Shown here: in pieces, positions 32,091 to 39,921 of the stretch
Numbering within the stretch: position 1 is the stretch's first letter
Layout of the letters: each line of letters begins with the position of its first letter
Origin: Peptococcaceae bacterium UBA5356
GTDB lineage: Bacteria; Bacillota; Peptococcia; DRI-13; DTU073
DNA: 50,166 nt
Assembly (NCBI GenBank): GCA_002407935.1
Contig: DHPU01000046.1
Coordinates: 1 to 50,166, forward strand
Direction: 5' to 3'
Notes under the pieces: generated by a model
What the model was told of the DNA's origin: nothing
The model's input: only the letters and a program-made list of their open reading frames with translations
Databases searched by the model: none
Made by a program: the position numbers and the translations under genes

Positions 32091-32883
32091 AATAATTAAA
32101 GCATGTTTTGTGAAGCAAGAGTACATCCAAGGCCCCGAAAGGTTCGAACGTAAAAATACATTTAAAACCGTAACAGCTCCGTTTAGAACAGATATTATAG
32201 CTAAGGCCGAGCCTCAGGAAGAGTTTACCAAGGAAACAGCCACGGCAATTTATCTGGAAACTAAAGAAACAATCAATGAGCTGATTACGGAAGCTCAGAA
32301 AAAGGCAGAGACGATTATATTTCAAGCTGAAAGGAAGGCGGAGCAATTAATTGTAAAAGGCCAAGCAGAGTATGAAAAAATAAAGCAAAACGCTTATGAA
32401 GAAGGATCACAGGCGGGATATCAAGATGGGGCAAAAAATGTGGAAGAAGAAAGCAAAGCAGGTGCCATGCAAATTGAGACATTAATTACGGAACTGGGAA
32501 ATTTAAAGAAAAATTATATTGGTAATCATGTTGAAGAAATTTTAGACCTGGTGTTGCAAATCTCGCAAAAAATGCTCAATGCGGCGATAGAATTTAAGCC
32601 GGAAGTCATTTGTACAATTGTCAAGAATGTTTTGGAGGAAGCCGCTGAAGCTGAAAGTATTACGCTTAAAGTTAATCCTATTCATTTACCATACTTAGAT
32701 GTAGCATATGAAAATATGCAAGAAAAGAAAAGAAGTAAGGTTAAGATTGAACAGGATCCGGGAATTAAACCGGGAGATTGTCTTGTCGTAACGGAAAATG
32801 GTTTTATTGATGCACAAATAGATGAACAAATGCTTTTACTCAAGCAAGCGTTAAAGGATGAAATTGGACATGCTGGACTTTGA
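32074..32883 (+). CDS. fliH: Flagellar assembly protein FliH (export ATPase regulator)
   Basis: About 269 residues. A long Ala/Glu/Lys-rich coiled coil (about 60-150, with AETIIFQAERKAEQLI) precedes the FliH/YscL C-terminal domain (EEILDLVLQISQKMLNAAIE, VKIEQDPGIKPGDCLVVTENGFIDAQIDEQM). FliH binds FliI and docks export substrates. The start is uncertain: ATG 32074 lies only a base or two after GGAGGA, whereas TTG 32083 has ideal spacing and gives MSKIIKACF. The gene overlaps both fliG and fliI. Confidence 0.9.
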   Translation: MKLLSKIIKACFVKQEYIQGPERFERKNTFKTVTAPFRTDIIAKAEPQEEFTKETATAIYLETKETINELITEAQKKAETIIFQAERKAEQLIVKGQAEYEKIKQNAYEEGSQAGYQDGAKNVEEESKAGAMQIETLITELGNLKKNYIGNHVEEILDLVLQISQKMLNAAIEFKPEVICTIVKNVLEEAAEAESITLKVNPIHLPYLDVAYENMQEKKRSKVKIEQDPGIKPGDCLVVTENGFIDAQIDEQMLLLKQALKDEIGHAGL

Positions 32884-34186
32884 TAGATTAAAGGATGTAA
32901 TTAGACAAACAAAGACGTTCCGCTTTAAGGGTTATGTTTCAGAAATTATTGGTTTGATTATTCATGCTCAAGGACCAAAGGCTGGAATAGGGGAACTTGT
33001 TTATATTCAAAAAGGAAAAGAGTTTATTCCGGCTGAAGTTGTAGGGTTTAAAGAAAAAAAAACCTTACTAATGCCTCTTGGTAATATGCGAGGTGTTGTT
33101 CCAGGTAATTTGATTATCTCCAGTGGAGATTCTCTTAAGGCCAAAGTTGGTCCTGGGATTATGGGCAGAGTACTTAACGGTCTAGGGGAACCTATTGATG
33201 AAAAAGGGGATTTTGCTTGGGAGAGTAAATATCCTCTATATACAGAACCACCTCACCCTTTAAAAAGGAAAAGGATAGAGGAGCCTCTTTCGCTAGGGAT
33301 TAAGGCTATTGATAGTCTTTTAACCTGTGGAAATGGGCAAAGAATGGGCATTTTTTCCGGAAGCGGGGTGGGAAAGAGCACTCTTTTAGGGATGATAGCT
33401 AGAAACAGTAGTGCTGATGTCAATGTCATTGCCTTGATTGGGGAACGGGGACGGGAAGTACGGGAATTTTTGGAAAACGATCTTGGACAGGGAATTGAAA
33501 AGTCTGTTGTGGTTGTTGCTTCCTCAGATCAACCTGCCTTAATAAGGCTCAAAGCAGCTTTCTTGGCTACTGCAGTGGCAGAATATTTCCGAGATCAAGG
33601 CGCCAAGGTTATTCTGATGATGGATTCGGTGACGCGCTTTGCCATGGCTCAACGGGAAATCGGGCTGGCTATTGGAGAACCGCCAGCCACTAAGGGCTAT
33701 ACGCCTTCTGTTTTTGCGCTACTGCCTCGTCTTTTAGAAAGAACAGGAACCTCTGAAAAGGGGAGTATTACGGGATTATATACTGTGCTGGTTGATGGTG
33801 ATGATATGAATGAACCTATCGCTGATGCGGCAAGAGGAATTTTAGATGGGCATATTGTTCTTTCTCGACAGTTGGCAGCCAGTGGCTATTATCCGGCGAT
33901 AGATGTTTTGCAGAGCATCAGTCGTGTGATGATTAATATTGTGGATAAAGAACATTTCCAGGCTGCTCATAAAATTAAGGAAATTATTGCGGTTTATCAA
34001 GAAGCGAAAGATTTAATAGATATAGGAGCTTATCAGAAGGGAAATAATCCCCAAATTGATCTGGCAATACAATTTATTCATAGGTTAAATGAATTTTTAA
34101 AACAAGAAGTGTATGAATATTGGCAGTATCCGGAAACGGTTCAAGCATTAAGGAATATTTATAATGAGATCATGAGAAACGAGTAG
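32870..34186 (+). CDS. fliI: Flagellum-specific ATPase FliI
   Basis: About 438 residues, homologous to F1-ATPase beta. Walker A SGSGVGKST near 163, GERGREVREF, Walker B ILMMDSVTRFAMAQREIGLA, and GEPPATKGYTPSVFALLPRLLERTG. It energises protein export by the flagellar type III secretion system. ATG 32870 has AAGGATGA about 9 bases upstream and overlaps the fliH stop; ATG 32858 is an alternative adding four residues. Confidence 0.97.
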   Translation: MLDFDRLKDVIRQTKTFRFKGYVSEIIGLIIHAQGPKAGIGELVYIQKGKEFIPAEVVGFKEKKTLLMPLGNMRGVVPGNLIISSGDSLKAKVGPGIMGRVLNGLGEPIDEKGDFAWESKYPLYTEPPHPLKRKRIEEPLSLGIKAIDSLLTCGNGQRMGIFSGSGVGKSTLLGMIARNSSADVNVIALIGERGREVREFLENDLGQGIEKSVVVVASSDQPALIRLKAAFLATAVAEYFRDQGAKVILMMDSVTRFAMAQREIGLAIGEPPATKGYTPSVFALLPRLLERTGTSEKGSITGLYTVLVDGDDMNEPIADAARGILDGHIVLSRQLAASGYYPAIDVLQSISRVMINIVDKEHFQAAHKIKEIIAVYQEAKDLIDIGAYQKGNNPQIDLAIQFIHRLNEFLKQEVYEYWQYPETVQALRNIYNEIMRNE

Positions 34187-34193
34187 ATAAATT

Positions 34194-34625
34194 ATGTTTA
34201 AGTTTCGATTGGCAAAGGTGCAACGATTACGTGAGCATAAAGAAAAGGTTTGTTTGGAAAAAGTGGAGAATTGTGTTTCTCAGCTTAATCAAGCACTTAA
34301 ACGAAAAAAAGAAATGAAATACAAAATTGTTTTATTAGAAAGTGATTTTTCTCAGATCTTGAATGGGGTTATTTCTGCTGATGAAGTTAAATTATATAGA
34401 AACTATCTGACTTATCAACATAAACTGTTAAAATTGCAGGAAGAGGCGGTTCAAGAAAAAAAACAGGATTTAGAAGCGGCTAAACAAAAATTGGTGCAAG
34501 CCATGAAGGAAAGAAAGATGCTGGATAAATTGCATGAAAAACAGTATTTGCGTTATCGAGAAGAATTAGATAAAAAGGAACAGATTTTCCAGGATGAGTT
34601 AGCCACAACTTCTAAAAGAAGGTAA
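34194..34625 (+). CDS. fliJ: Flagellar export chaperone FliJ
   Basis: 143 residues, almost entirely charged coiled coil (FRLAKVQRLREHKEKV at the start, then repeated Lys/Glu heptads). Sequence identity alone is weak, but length, composition and position directly after fliI are those of FliJ, the stalk-like protein in the FliI ring. Confidence 0.88.
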   Translation: MFKFRLAKVQRLREHKEKVCLEKVENCVSQLNQALKRKKEMKYKIVLLESDFSQILNGVISADEVKLYRNYLTYQHKLLKLQEEAVQEKKQDLEAAKQKLVQAMKERKMLDKLHEKQYLRYREELDKKEQIFQDELATTSKRR

Positions 34626-34635
34626 AGTGATAGCA

Positions 34636-35175
34636 ATGAAAAAAAGTAGCATCTTAATATTGCTGGCGATTATCGTGACGATGGGGATAGGGGCGATAGC
34701 CGCACATCAGACGGATTTTATTGATTTAAGTCCGGCCTTTGCTAAAATCCCCTTTTTAGAAGGCTTAGTAAAAAAGCCTGTTGAAACATCAGAGGAATTG
34801 CTAAATTCACCTATTGAGGAAGAAAATAAAAAGTTAAGAGAAGAAAAAAATGAAATTGCAAGTAAAATCACCGTTTTAGAAGAAGAAAAAACCAAATTAA
34901 TGGAACAGGTTACAGAGCTGCAGACTGAAATAACAACATTAAAGGCGGATAAAGGCACGCAAGAAACGGTAGCTTTAAATACGCAAGAATTAGCTAATTA
35001 TTATCGAGAAATGAAGCCTGAGGCTGTGGTTAAGATTATGGATAATCTTGATGATGAGACCATCTTAATGATTTTACCTCTGCTGGATAAAAAACAGTCA
35101 AGCAAAATTATTGCTTTAATGGATCCTCAGCGAGCTGCTTTAATTACGCAATTATTGCTAGCCCAAAAGAGCTAG
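34636..35175 (+). CDS. motE: MotE-type protein with C-terminal MgtE-N domain
   Basis: 179 residues. An N-terminal signal anchor (about 5-22) is followed by a linker, a coiled coil (about 55-110), and a C-terminal domain YYREMKPEAVVKIMDNLDDETILMILPLLD, the MgtE N-domain-like fold used by MotE/YlxF proteins. In related flagellar systems these help stator or motor function at the membrane. The gene sits between fliJ and fliK, the standard place in Firmicutes. GTG 34627 is a possible start with better Shine-Dalgarno spacing; ATG 34636 is the conservative choice. Confidence 0.85.
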   Translation: MKKSSILILLAIIVTMGIGAIAAHQTDFIDLSPAFAKIPFLEGLVKKPVETSEELLNSPIEEENKKLREEKNEIASKITVLEEEKTKLMEQVTELQTEITTLKADKGTQETVALNTQELANYYREMKPEAVVKIMDNLDDETILMILPLLDKKQSSKIIALMDPQRAALITQLLLAQKS

Positions 35176-35214
35176 TGATAAAATATAAAGAAAAAGAGGA
35201 AAGGAGGTGAAGAG

Positions 35215-36375
35215 ATGACGGAAAATATTGGTACGTTAATGCTTGAAAAATGTCTAACTAACGAGACAAACAAAAATCAGCAAATAAAAAAGGGCAAGGA
35301 AGAATTCGAGGAGATGCTTTCTGGGCTTTTAGGCTTATTTGATGCCATAGCAATCAATCCTTTACCAGAACAACAATTTATTGAAAAGGAGATGAGCGAA
35401 GAAGGTCAGCTTAAAAGCGAAGGGCTAGTTGGTAATTGGGCGCAGTTGCTCATGGAAGGATCTCACCAAGAGGAAGCAGAAAAAAACTTACCCCAAAAAG
35501 CTCAACGAGTAGGTATAACAAGTTTCAACGCTGTTAAAGATTCCTTGATTGCTGATGAAAAAGCGGCAGAACAGCGACAGAAAGCATTTCCCGCTGAAGA
35601 AAGCAGCTCAAAAGGGGCAAAACTACTGAAAGAAGAACTGCTTTTTAAGCAAACAGCAAGTGAAGATGCAGGTGAGTTTGAAGAACTAATTTTAAAAAAA
35701 GCAATAATTGAAGATGAGGACAAGTTTAAAGATTTAATCTTTGAGAAAACAAGAATTGATGGCAAGGAGAAGTTTGCTAGTGACTTGGAGAAGGGAATTA
35801 AAGATACTTCGTTTGAACAGGAAAGCACCACAGTAATACAGGAAGACGAAATTTGGCAGCAAACCGTTTTTGCAAATACAGGTGATAAAATTGACACTGG
35901 CGAAACGGAAATAAAATTAAAAGCTGAACATGTGCCCAGAGATTTACCAGAGTTAGTGATCTCGAAATTGAAGACGTTTAAAAGGAGTGATGGCTGTAAG
36001 GAGTTGATTGTTCAACTGGAGCCTAAGGAATTAGGTAAATTGGTAGTAAAATTGACATCGGTGGAAGGAACTGTATCTGTAAAAATTCTAGCTCATTATC
36101 CGGTAACCAGGGATTTATTAGAAGGTAGCTTGAATAGCTTACGACTATCGTTTGCTGAACAGGGGATTAGATTTGATCGAATGGATGTAGAATTGGGTGG
36201 GGAGCAATTAAATCAAAGCCCTTATCAGCATCAAGAACAGCAGACATGGCAGCAGGGCAGAACGAACAATTCCCGAAGGATGAGCTTAGAAACGAGTGGC
36301 TATTTTGATGGCGATTTTGAACAAACAACCGAGAGCAGTCGTTTGCAAACAGGAACTTATGATTATTTAGTATAG
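35215..36375 (+). CDS. fliK: Flagellar hook-length control protein FliK
   Basis: 386 residues. The C-terminal Flg_hook domain (about 245-330) contains LIVQLEPKELGKLVVKL, VSVKILAHY and LRLSFAEQGI, typical of FliK, which measures the hook and triggers the export switch through FlhB. The long N-terminal part is Glu/Lys-rich and presumably disordered. Residues 154-200 contain three imperfect copies of a 16-residue unit (EFEELILKKAIIEDED, KFKDLIFEKTRIDGKE, and a diverged KFASDLEKG copy). ATG 35215 follows AAAGGAGGTGAAG. Confidence 0.92.
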   Translation: MTENIGTLMLEKCLTNETNKNQQIKKGKEEFEEMLSGLLGLFDAIAINPLPEQQFIEKEMSEEGQLKSEGLVGNWAQLLMEGSHQEEAEKNLPQKAQRVGITSFNAVKDSLIADEKAAEQRQKAFPAEESSSKGAKLLKEELLFKQTASEDAGEFEELILKKAIIEDEDKFKDLIFEKTRIDGKEKFASDLEKGIKDTSFEQESTTVIQEDEIWQQTVFANTGDKIDTGETEIKLKAEHVPRDLPELVISKLKTFKRSDGCKELIVQLEPKELGKLVVKLTSVEGTVSVKILAHYPVTRDLLEGSLNSLRLSFAEQGIRFDRMDVELGGEQLNQSPYQHQEQQTWQQGRTNNSRRMSLETSGYFDGDFEQTTESSRLQTGTYDYLV

Positions 36376-36395
36376 TATAGAAAGGAGGAAAAAGG

Positions 36396-36869
36396 ATGCA
36401 GGTAAATGCGGCCGGGAACACACAAGGTACTACGGAGACTCAGGAAAATGTGCTAAAGAAAACCCTGGGCAAAGAAGAGTTTCTAAAGTTGCTTATTACG
36501 GAATTACGTTACCAGGATGCCATGAATCCAATGGAGGATAAAGAATTTATAGCCCAAATGGCGCAAATGTCTAGTCTGGAGCAAATGCAGAATTTGAATA
36601 AGACTTTTGAAGAGGGACTTTTGACTTTGGCCGAAGCTCAGAATAATTATAGCAAGAATATCTCCGCACTTTTGGAAGTAATGCTGCATCAATCTTCACT
36701 TAATAGTTTTAATCAGGGATTAAACTTGCTGGGACGGGAAGTAGCCTTCACCAGTGAAGGAGAAGAAAGAGAAGGCACCGTATCGGCCATAAAGCAAGTA
36801 CAGGGACATTATGTGGCCGTGATTGGCGAAGAAGAAGTGCCTTTTACGGAAATCACATCAGTTAGGTAG
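36396..36869 (+). CDS. flgD: Hook assembly (cap) protein FlgD, short form
   Basis: 157 residues. The conserved N-terminal part has LGKEEFLKLLITELRYQDAMNPMEDKEFIAQMAQMSSLEQMQNL (about 27-72). The Ig-like and Tudor-like domains of long FlgD proteins are largely missing; only a short end LLGREVAFTSEGEEREGTVSAI remains. The short form is usual in Firmicutes (YlxG in B. subtilis). It caps the growing hook. AAGGAGGAAAA precedes ATG 36396; the stop adjoins the next gene. Confidence 0.93.
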   Translation: MQVNAAGNTQGTTETQENVLKKTLGKEEFLKLLITELRYQDAMNPMEDKEFIAQMAQMSSLEQMQNLNKTFEEGLLTLAEAQNNYSKNISALLEVMLHQSSLNSFNQGLNLLGREVAFTSEGEEREGTVSAIKQVQGHYVAVIGEEEVPFTEITSVR

Positions 36870-37268
36870 GTGATTAGTTTGGTCGAGAAGCCTTTTATTA
36901 TACCACAACCAATTCAGCCCATAGGCACTAATAAACCTAGAAAAAATACTGAGCCAACTTCGTCAAAGCCTAATTTATTTAACGAAGTTTTACAGAGAGA
37001 AATAGCCGGTATTGGAGAATTAAAGTTTTCGCGACATGCTCAGGAAAGGCTGGAAGCGAGAAATATTCAATTGGAGCAAAAACACCTGCTAAGATTACAG
37101 GAGGCGGTAGAAAAGGCGCAAACAAAAGGGGCCAGAGAGTCTCTAGTGTTGTTGGATGATCTAGCGTTTGTGGTTAGTATTAAAAACAAAACGGTGATTA
37201 CGGCTGTTGATGGTGATAGTAGGAAAGGGAATGTTTTTACTAATATCGATAGTGCCATAATCAATTAG
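36870..37268 (+). CDS. TIGR02530 (flg_new) flagellar operon protein
   Basis: About 132 residues. A proline-rich N terminus (PFIIPQPIQPIG) leads to the family signature FSRHAQERLEARNIQL and ALVSIKNKTVITAVDG-like end (here AFVVSIKNKTVITAVDGDS). The family lies between flgD and flgE in many Firmicutes; its role in hook assembly is unproven. GTG 36870 and TTG 36879 are both possible starts; AGGTGAT upstream favours TTG slightly. It is followed by a 104-base GC-rich intergenic element. Confidence 0.87.
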   Translation: MISLVEKPFIIPQPIQPIGTNKPRKNTEPTSSKPNLFNEVLQREIAGIGELKFSRHAQERLEARNIQLEQKHLLRLQEAVEKAQTKGARESLVLLDDLAFVVSIKNKTVITAVDGDSRKGNVFTNIDSAIIN

Positions 37269-37286
37269 ACTTAATAGATTAATTTT

Positions 37287-37346
37287 GGGGCCGGACCTCT
37301 TGGAGGAAGCCTCAGCCGGGGAACGACGGAACCTGGCTATGATCGG
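37287..37346 (+). ncRNA. Candidate structured RNA element in the flgE leader
   Basis: This block inside the operon is about two-thirds G+C, against about 40% around it. Its 3' part forms AGCCGGG (37314-37320) paired with CCTGGCT (37332-37338), seven pairs including one G-U, with an 11-nt loop GAACGACGGAA. Its 5' part offers two mutually exclusive hairpins sharing one GAGG: CCTC-TTG-GAGG (37296-37306) or GAGG-AAG-CCTC (37303-37313). ACCTCTT could also pair with the flgE Shine-Dalgarno AAGGAGGT (37358-37364). It matches no riboswitch consensus I can recall with confidence. A cis-regulatory role for flgE is inference. Confidence 0.45.
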
Positions 37347-37372
37347 GAAAAGAAAAAAGGAGGTCATGAATT

Positions 37373-38812
37373 ATGATGCGTTCATTATTTGCCGGCGTTT
37401 CCGGTTTGAAAAATCATCAGACCAGGATGGACGTGATCGGCAACAATATTGCTAATGTTAATACGGTAGGATACAAAAAAAGTCGGGTGGCTTTTCAGGA
37501 TATGTTAAGCCAAACCTTACGGGGAGCCTCATCACCGACAACAACGAGAGGCGGTATTAATCCGCTTCAGGTTGGGTTAGGAATGTCTTTAGCCTCGATA
37601 GATGTTGTTCATACATCAGGCAGCTTTGAATCTACCGGAAAGAATACGGATCTTTCTATTGAAGGCGAAGGCTTCTTTATGCTAGGGAATGGAGATAATA
37701 TTTATTACTCCAGAGCTGGTAGCTTTGATTTTGATTTTAACATGTCTTTTTATAATAAGAGTAACGGTATGTTTGTTAAGGGGATTTTAGCCGATGCCAG
37801 CGGGGTGATTAATCCTAAGGGCGATATCGTGGATATCAACTTGGCTTCTCAGTTATCGTCACCGCCTCATGCCACGTCTAATATTGATTTTGCTAAAAAT
37901 CTAGATTCTCGGGTAGTAGCCCAAATAGGGACTGATAGTACTGCACATACAACGGAGAGTACGACAAACGTTACTTTGTCTCCGGCAAGTTTACCGATTA
38001 CCAAAGTAATCGTGGAAGCTTCAGGTGGAACGCTCTTAACGGAAGACGCTGCTGATGGTTTTAGTGTGGATTACACTACAGGTGAAGTAACCATAGCCGC
38101 TGGGGCAGTTACTGAGAATTATACGATAACTTACCAGACACCTAATTATGCTACCAGTGTTTCCATTTTTGATTCTAAAGGCGATGTACATACAGCCAAT
38201 GTCTATTATACAAAGGTAGCTGCTAACACTTGGGAAATCGATACGACCATTGATAATATCTTCAATGCCGGTGGTAAAGGAACTCTAAACTTTGATCCGG
38301 TGACAGGAAAACTGCTTTCTTCATCAATGGTAGATAAGGCCATACAACCGGTAGCTGGGGCCGCTGATCTGAACTTTTCCTTAGATTTTGCTAATGCCAC
38401 CGAATATGCAGGCGATTTTACGATTACCTATACTGCTCAGAATGGTTATACAGCGGGGGATTTACAAGGAATTAGCGTTGATACTCGTGGAGTTTTGACT
38501 GGAACTTTTTCTAATGGTCAACGTAGAGATCTTGCGCAGGTGACGATTGCTACTTTTTCTAATCCTGCAGGGTTAGAAAAAGCAGGAAATAATCTTTATC
38601 AGGCATCCAATAATGCTGGAGAACCCAATAGGGGCGTTCCTGGCATTGCCGGACGTGGAATTATTAAGCCGGAAACCTTAGAAATGTCTAATGTGGATCT
38701 TTCTCAAGAATTTGTGGATATGATTGTGACTCAGCGTGGTTTTCAGGCTAATTCCAGAATTATTACAACTTCGGATCAGATCCTGGAGGAATTGGTGAAT
38801 TTACGTCGGTAA
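37373..38812 (+). CDS. flgE: Flagellar hook protein FlgE
   Basis: 479 residues. N-terminal rod/hook signature RMDVIGNNIANVNTVGYKK (about 19-37), FlgE core segments VGLGMSLASIDVVHTSGSFESTGK and LSIEGEGFFML, and the C-terminal VDLSQEFVDMIVTQRGFQANSRIITTSDQILEELVNLRR. Between FAKNLDSR and YATSVSIFDSKG there is an extra segment of about 65 residues (about 185-260), Thr/Ser-rich and probably beta, larger than in the shortest hook proteins. It is the hook subunit, expected to be made in large amounts. AAAGGAGGTC precedes ATG 37373 (ATG 37376 also possible). Confidence 0.95.
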   Translation: MMRSLFAGVSGLKNHQTRMDVIGNNIANVNTVGYKKSRVAFQDMLSQTLRGASSPTTTRGGINPLQVGLGMSLASIDVVHTSGSFESTGKNTDLSIEGEGFFMLGNGDNIYYSRAGSFDFDFNMSFYNKSNGMFVKGILADASGVINPKGDIVDINLASQLSSPPHATSNIDFAKNLDSRVVAQIGTDSTAHTTESTTNVTLSPASLPITKVIVEASGGTLLTEDAADGFSVDYTTGEVTIAAGAVTENYTITYQTPNYATSVSIFDSKGDVHTANVYYTKVAANTWEIDTTIDNIFNAGGKGTLNFDPVTGKLLSSSMVDKAIQPVAGAADLNFSLDFANATEYAGDFTITYTAQNGYTAGDLQGISVDTRGVLTGTFSNGQRRDLAQVTIATFSNPAGLEKAGNNLYQASNNAGEPNRGVPGIAGRGIIKPETLEMSNVDLSQEFVDMIVTQRGFQANSRIITTSDQILEELVNLRR

Positions 38813-38826
38813 TATTATTAAAAATT

Positions 38827-38861
38827 GCCCCCATCTCTGGGTAAGGGGATGGGGGCGGTTT
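38827..38861 (+). terminator. Weak terminator or transcript-end hairpin after flgE
   Basis: GCCCCCATC (38827-38835) pairs perfectly with GATGGGGGC (38848-38856), followed only by GGTTTTA. The stem is strong but the T-run is short, so partial termination or 3'-end stabilisation of flgE mRNA is more likely than a full stop; the operon clearly continues. Confidence 0.5.
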
Positions 38862-38879
38862 TAGAAAGCTGGAGATCAG

Positions 38880-39068
38880 ATGATTGAATTAACGAAACTT
38901 AATGGAAACGAGTTTATTGTCAATGCCGAATTAATCGAAACAATAGAAGCTACTCCTGATACTGTTATAACTTTAATTAATGGTAGAAAAATGATGGTAA
39001 AAGAAAATGTAGACGAGGTTGTTACTAAAGCGGTGAATTACAAAAAACAAATTACGTGTCTTTTATAA
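38880..39068 (+). CDS. flbD: FlbD/SwrD family flagellar protein
   Basis: 62 residues, full length for the family. MIELTKLNGNEFIVNAELIETIEATPDTVITL with NGRKMMVKENVDEVV is the FlbD/SwrD pattern. The small cytoplasmic protein lies between flgE and motA/fliL in Firmicutes; in B. subtilis SwrD raises motor power for swarming. GGAG precedes ATG 38880. Confidence 0.93.
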   Translation: MIELTKLNGNEFIVNAELIETIEATPDTVITLINGRKMMVKENVDEVVTKAVNYKKQITCLL

Positions 39069-39102
39069 TTTCATAATAAAAGGAAAGAGTTGAGCGATAG
39101 GC

Positions 39103-39921
39103 ATGGATTTATCAACCATTATTGGTATTTTTTCGGGGATATTATTAATCGTGCTGGCTATTTTAACACAAGGAAGTATCCTGATTTTTTGGAGCTTTTC
39201 TTCTTTATTGATTGTGCTAGGAGGAGTTATTAGTGCCACCTTGATTAATTATCCTTTAAATCAGGTCTTGGGAGTGACGAAGGTTTTAAAGGTTGCTTTT
39301 AAACAATATTCTCAGGAACCTCACGAAATTATTGCCAAAATAGTAAAAATGGCAGAAAGAGCTAGAAAAGAAGGACTTTTATCTTTGGAAAACGAAATGG
39401 AGGAAACGGATGATGCGTTTTTGAGTAAAGGAGTTCAACTGATTGTTGATGGCACTGATCCTGAGTTGGTGCGTACTATTTTAGAAACGGATATTATCAT
39501 GATTGAAGAACGTCATAAAATTGGTGCTAGTATTTTTAATTCGATGGGAGCAAGTGCTCCTGCTTTTGGCATGATTGGGACATTGATTGGCTTAATTTTA
39601 ATGTTAAAGAATTTAAATGATCCTGATATGTTAGGACCCGGGATGGCTTTGGCCTTAATTACGACATTTTATGGTGCTTTAATCGCAAATTTAATTTGTC
39701 TTCCGATTGCCGGAAAACTGAAGCTAAAAAGCAGGGAAGAAACCTTAATTAAAGAGATTATCATTGAAGGGATCCTTTCTATTCAGGCTGGCGAAAATCC
39801 TCGCATTGTCACAGAAAAGCTGAAGTCGTTTCTTTATCCCCAACAGAAAAACTTATTAGATGAGGTCAGGAGAAAAGATATCGAGAAAAGAAGAAGAGGG
39901 TATATCAATGAACAGATCTAA
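39103..39921 (+). CDS. motA: Flagellar motor stator protein MotA
   Basis: 272 residues with four membrane helices (about 3-22, 30-50, 150-172, 182-202) and the large cytoplasmic loop between the second and third. SSLLIVLGGVISATLINYPL and GASAPAFGMIGTLIGLILML are typical, with the conserved prolines that flank the ion path. It forms the stator with MotB. The ion (proton or sodium) is not decidable with confidence. The gene lies inside the operon, unlike the separate motAB of B. subtilis. Confidence 0.94.
   Translation: MDLSTIIGIFSGILLIVLAILTQGSILIFWSFSSLLIVLGGVISATLINYPLNQVLGVTKVLKVAFKQYSQEPHEIIAKIVKMAERARKEGLLSLENEMEETDDAFLSKGVQLIVDGTDPELVRTILETDIIMIEERHKIGASIFNSMGASAPAFGMIGTLIGLILMLKNLNDPDMLGPGMALALITTFYGALIANLICLPIAGKLKLKSREETLIKEIIIEGILSIQAGENPRIVTEKLKSFLYPQQKNLLDEVRRKDIEKRRRGYINEQI

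Noticed and set aside
35502..35897. 131-codon open frame on the minus strand inside fliK
   Set aside because: Ser-rich shadow of Glu/Lys codons; no ribosome site and no family resemblance.
37287..37346. Assignment of the flgE leader element to the cyclic-di-GMP class I, ZTP or ydaO riboswitch families
   Set aside because: Fragments such as CCGGGGAACGAC and TGGCTATGATCGGG look faintly similar, but the conserved cores (for example GACGCAAAGCC for class I) are missing and the element is too short for ydaO.
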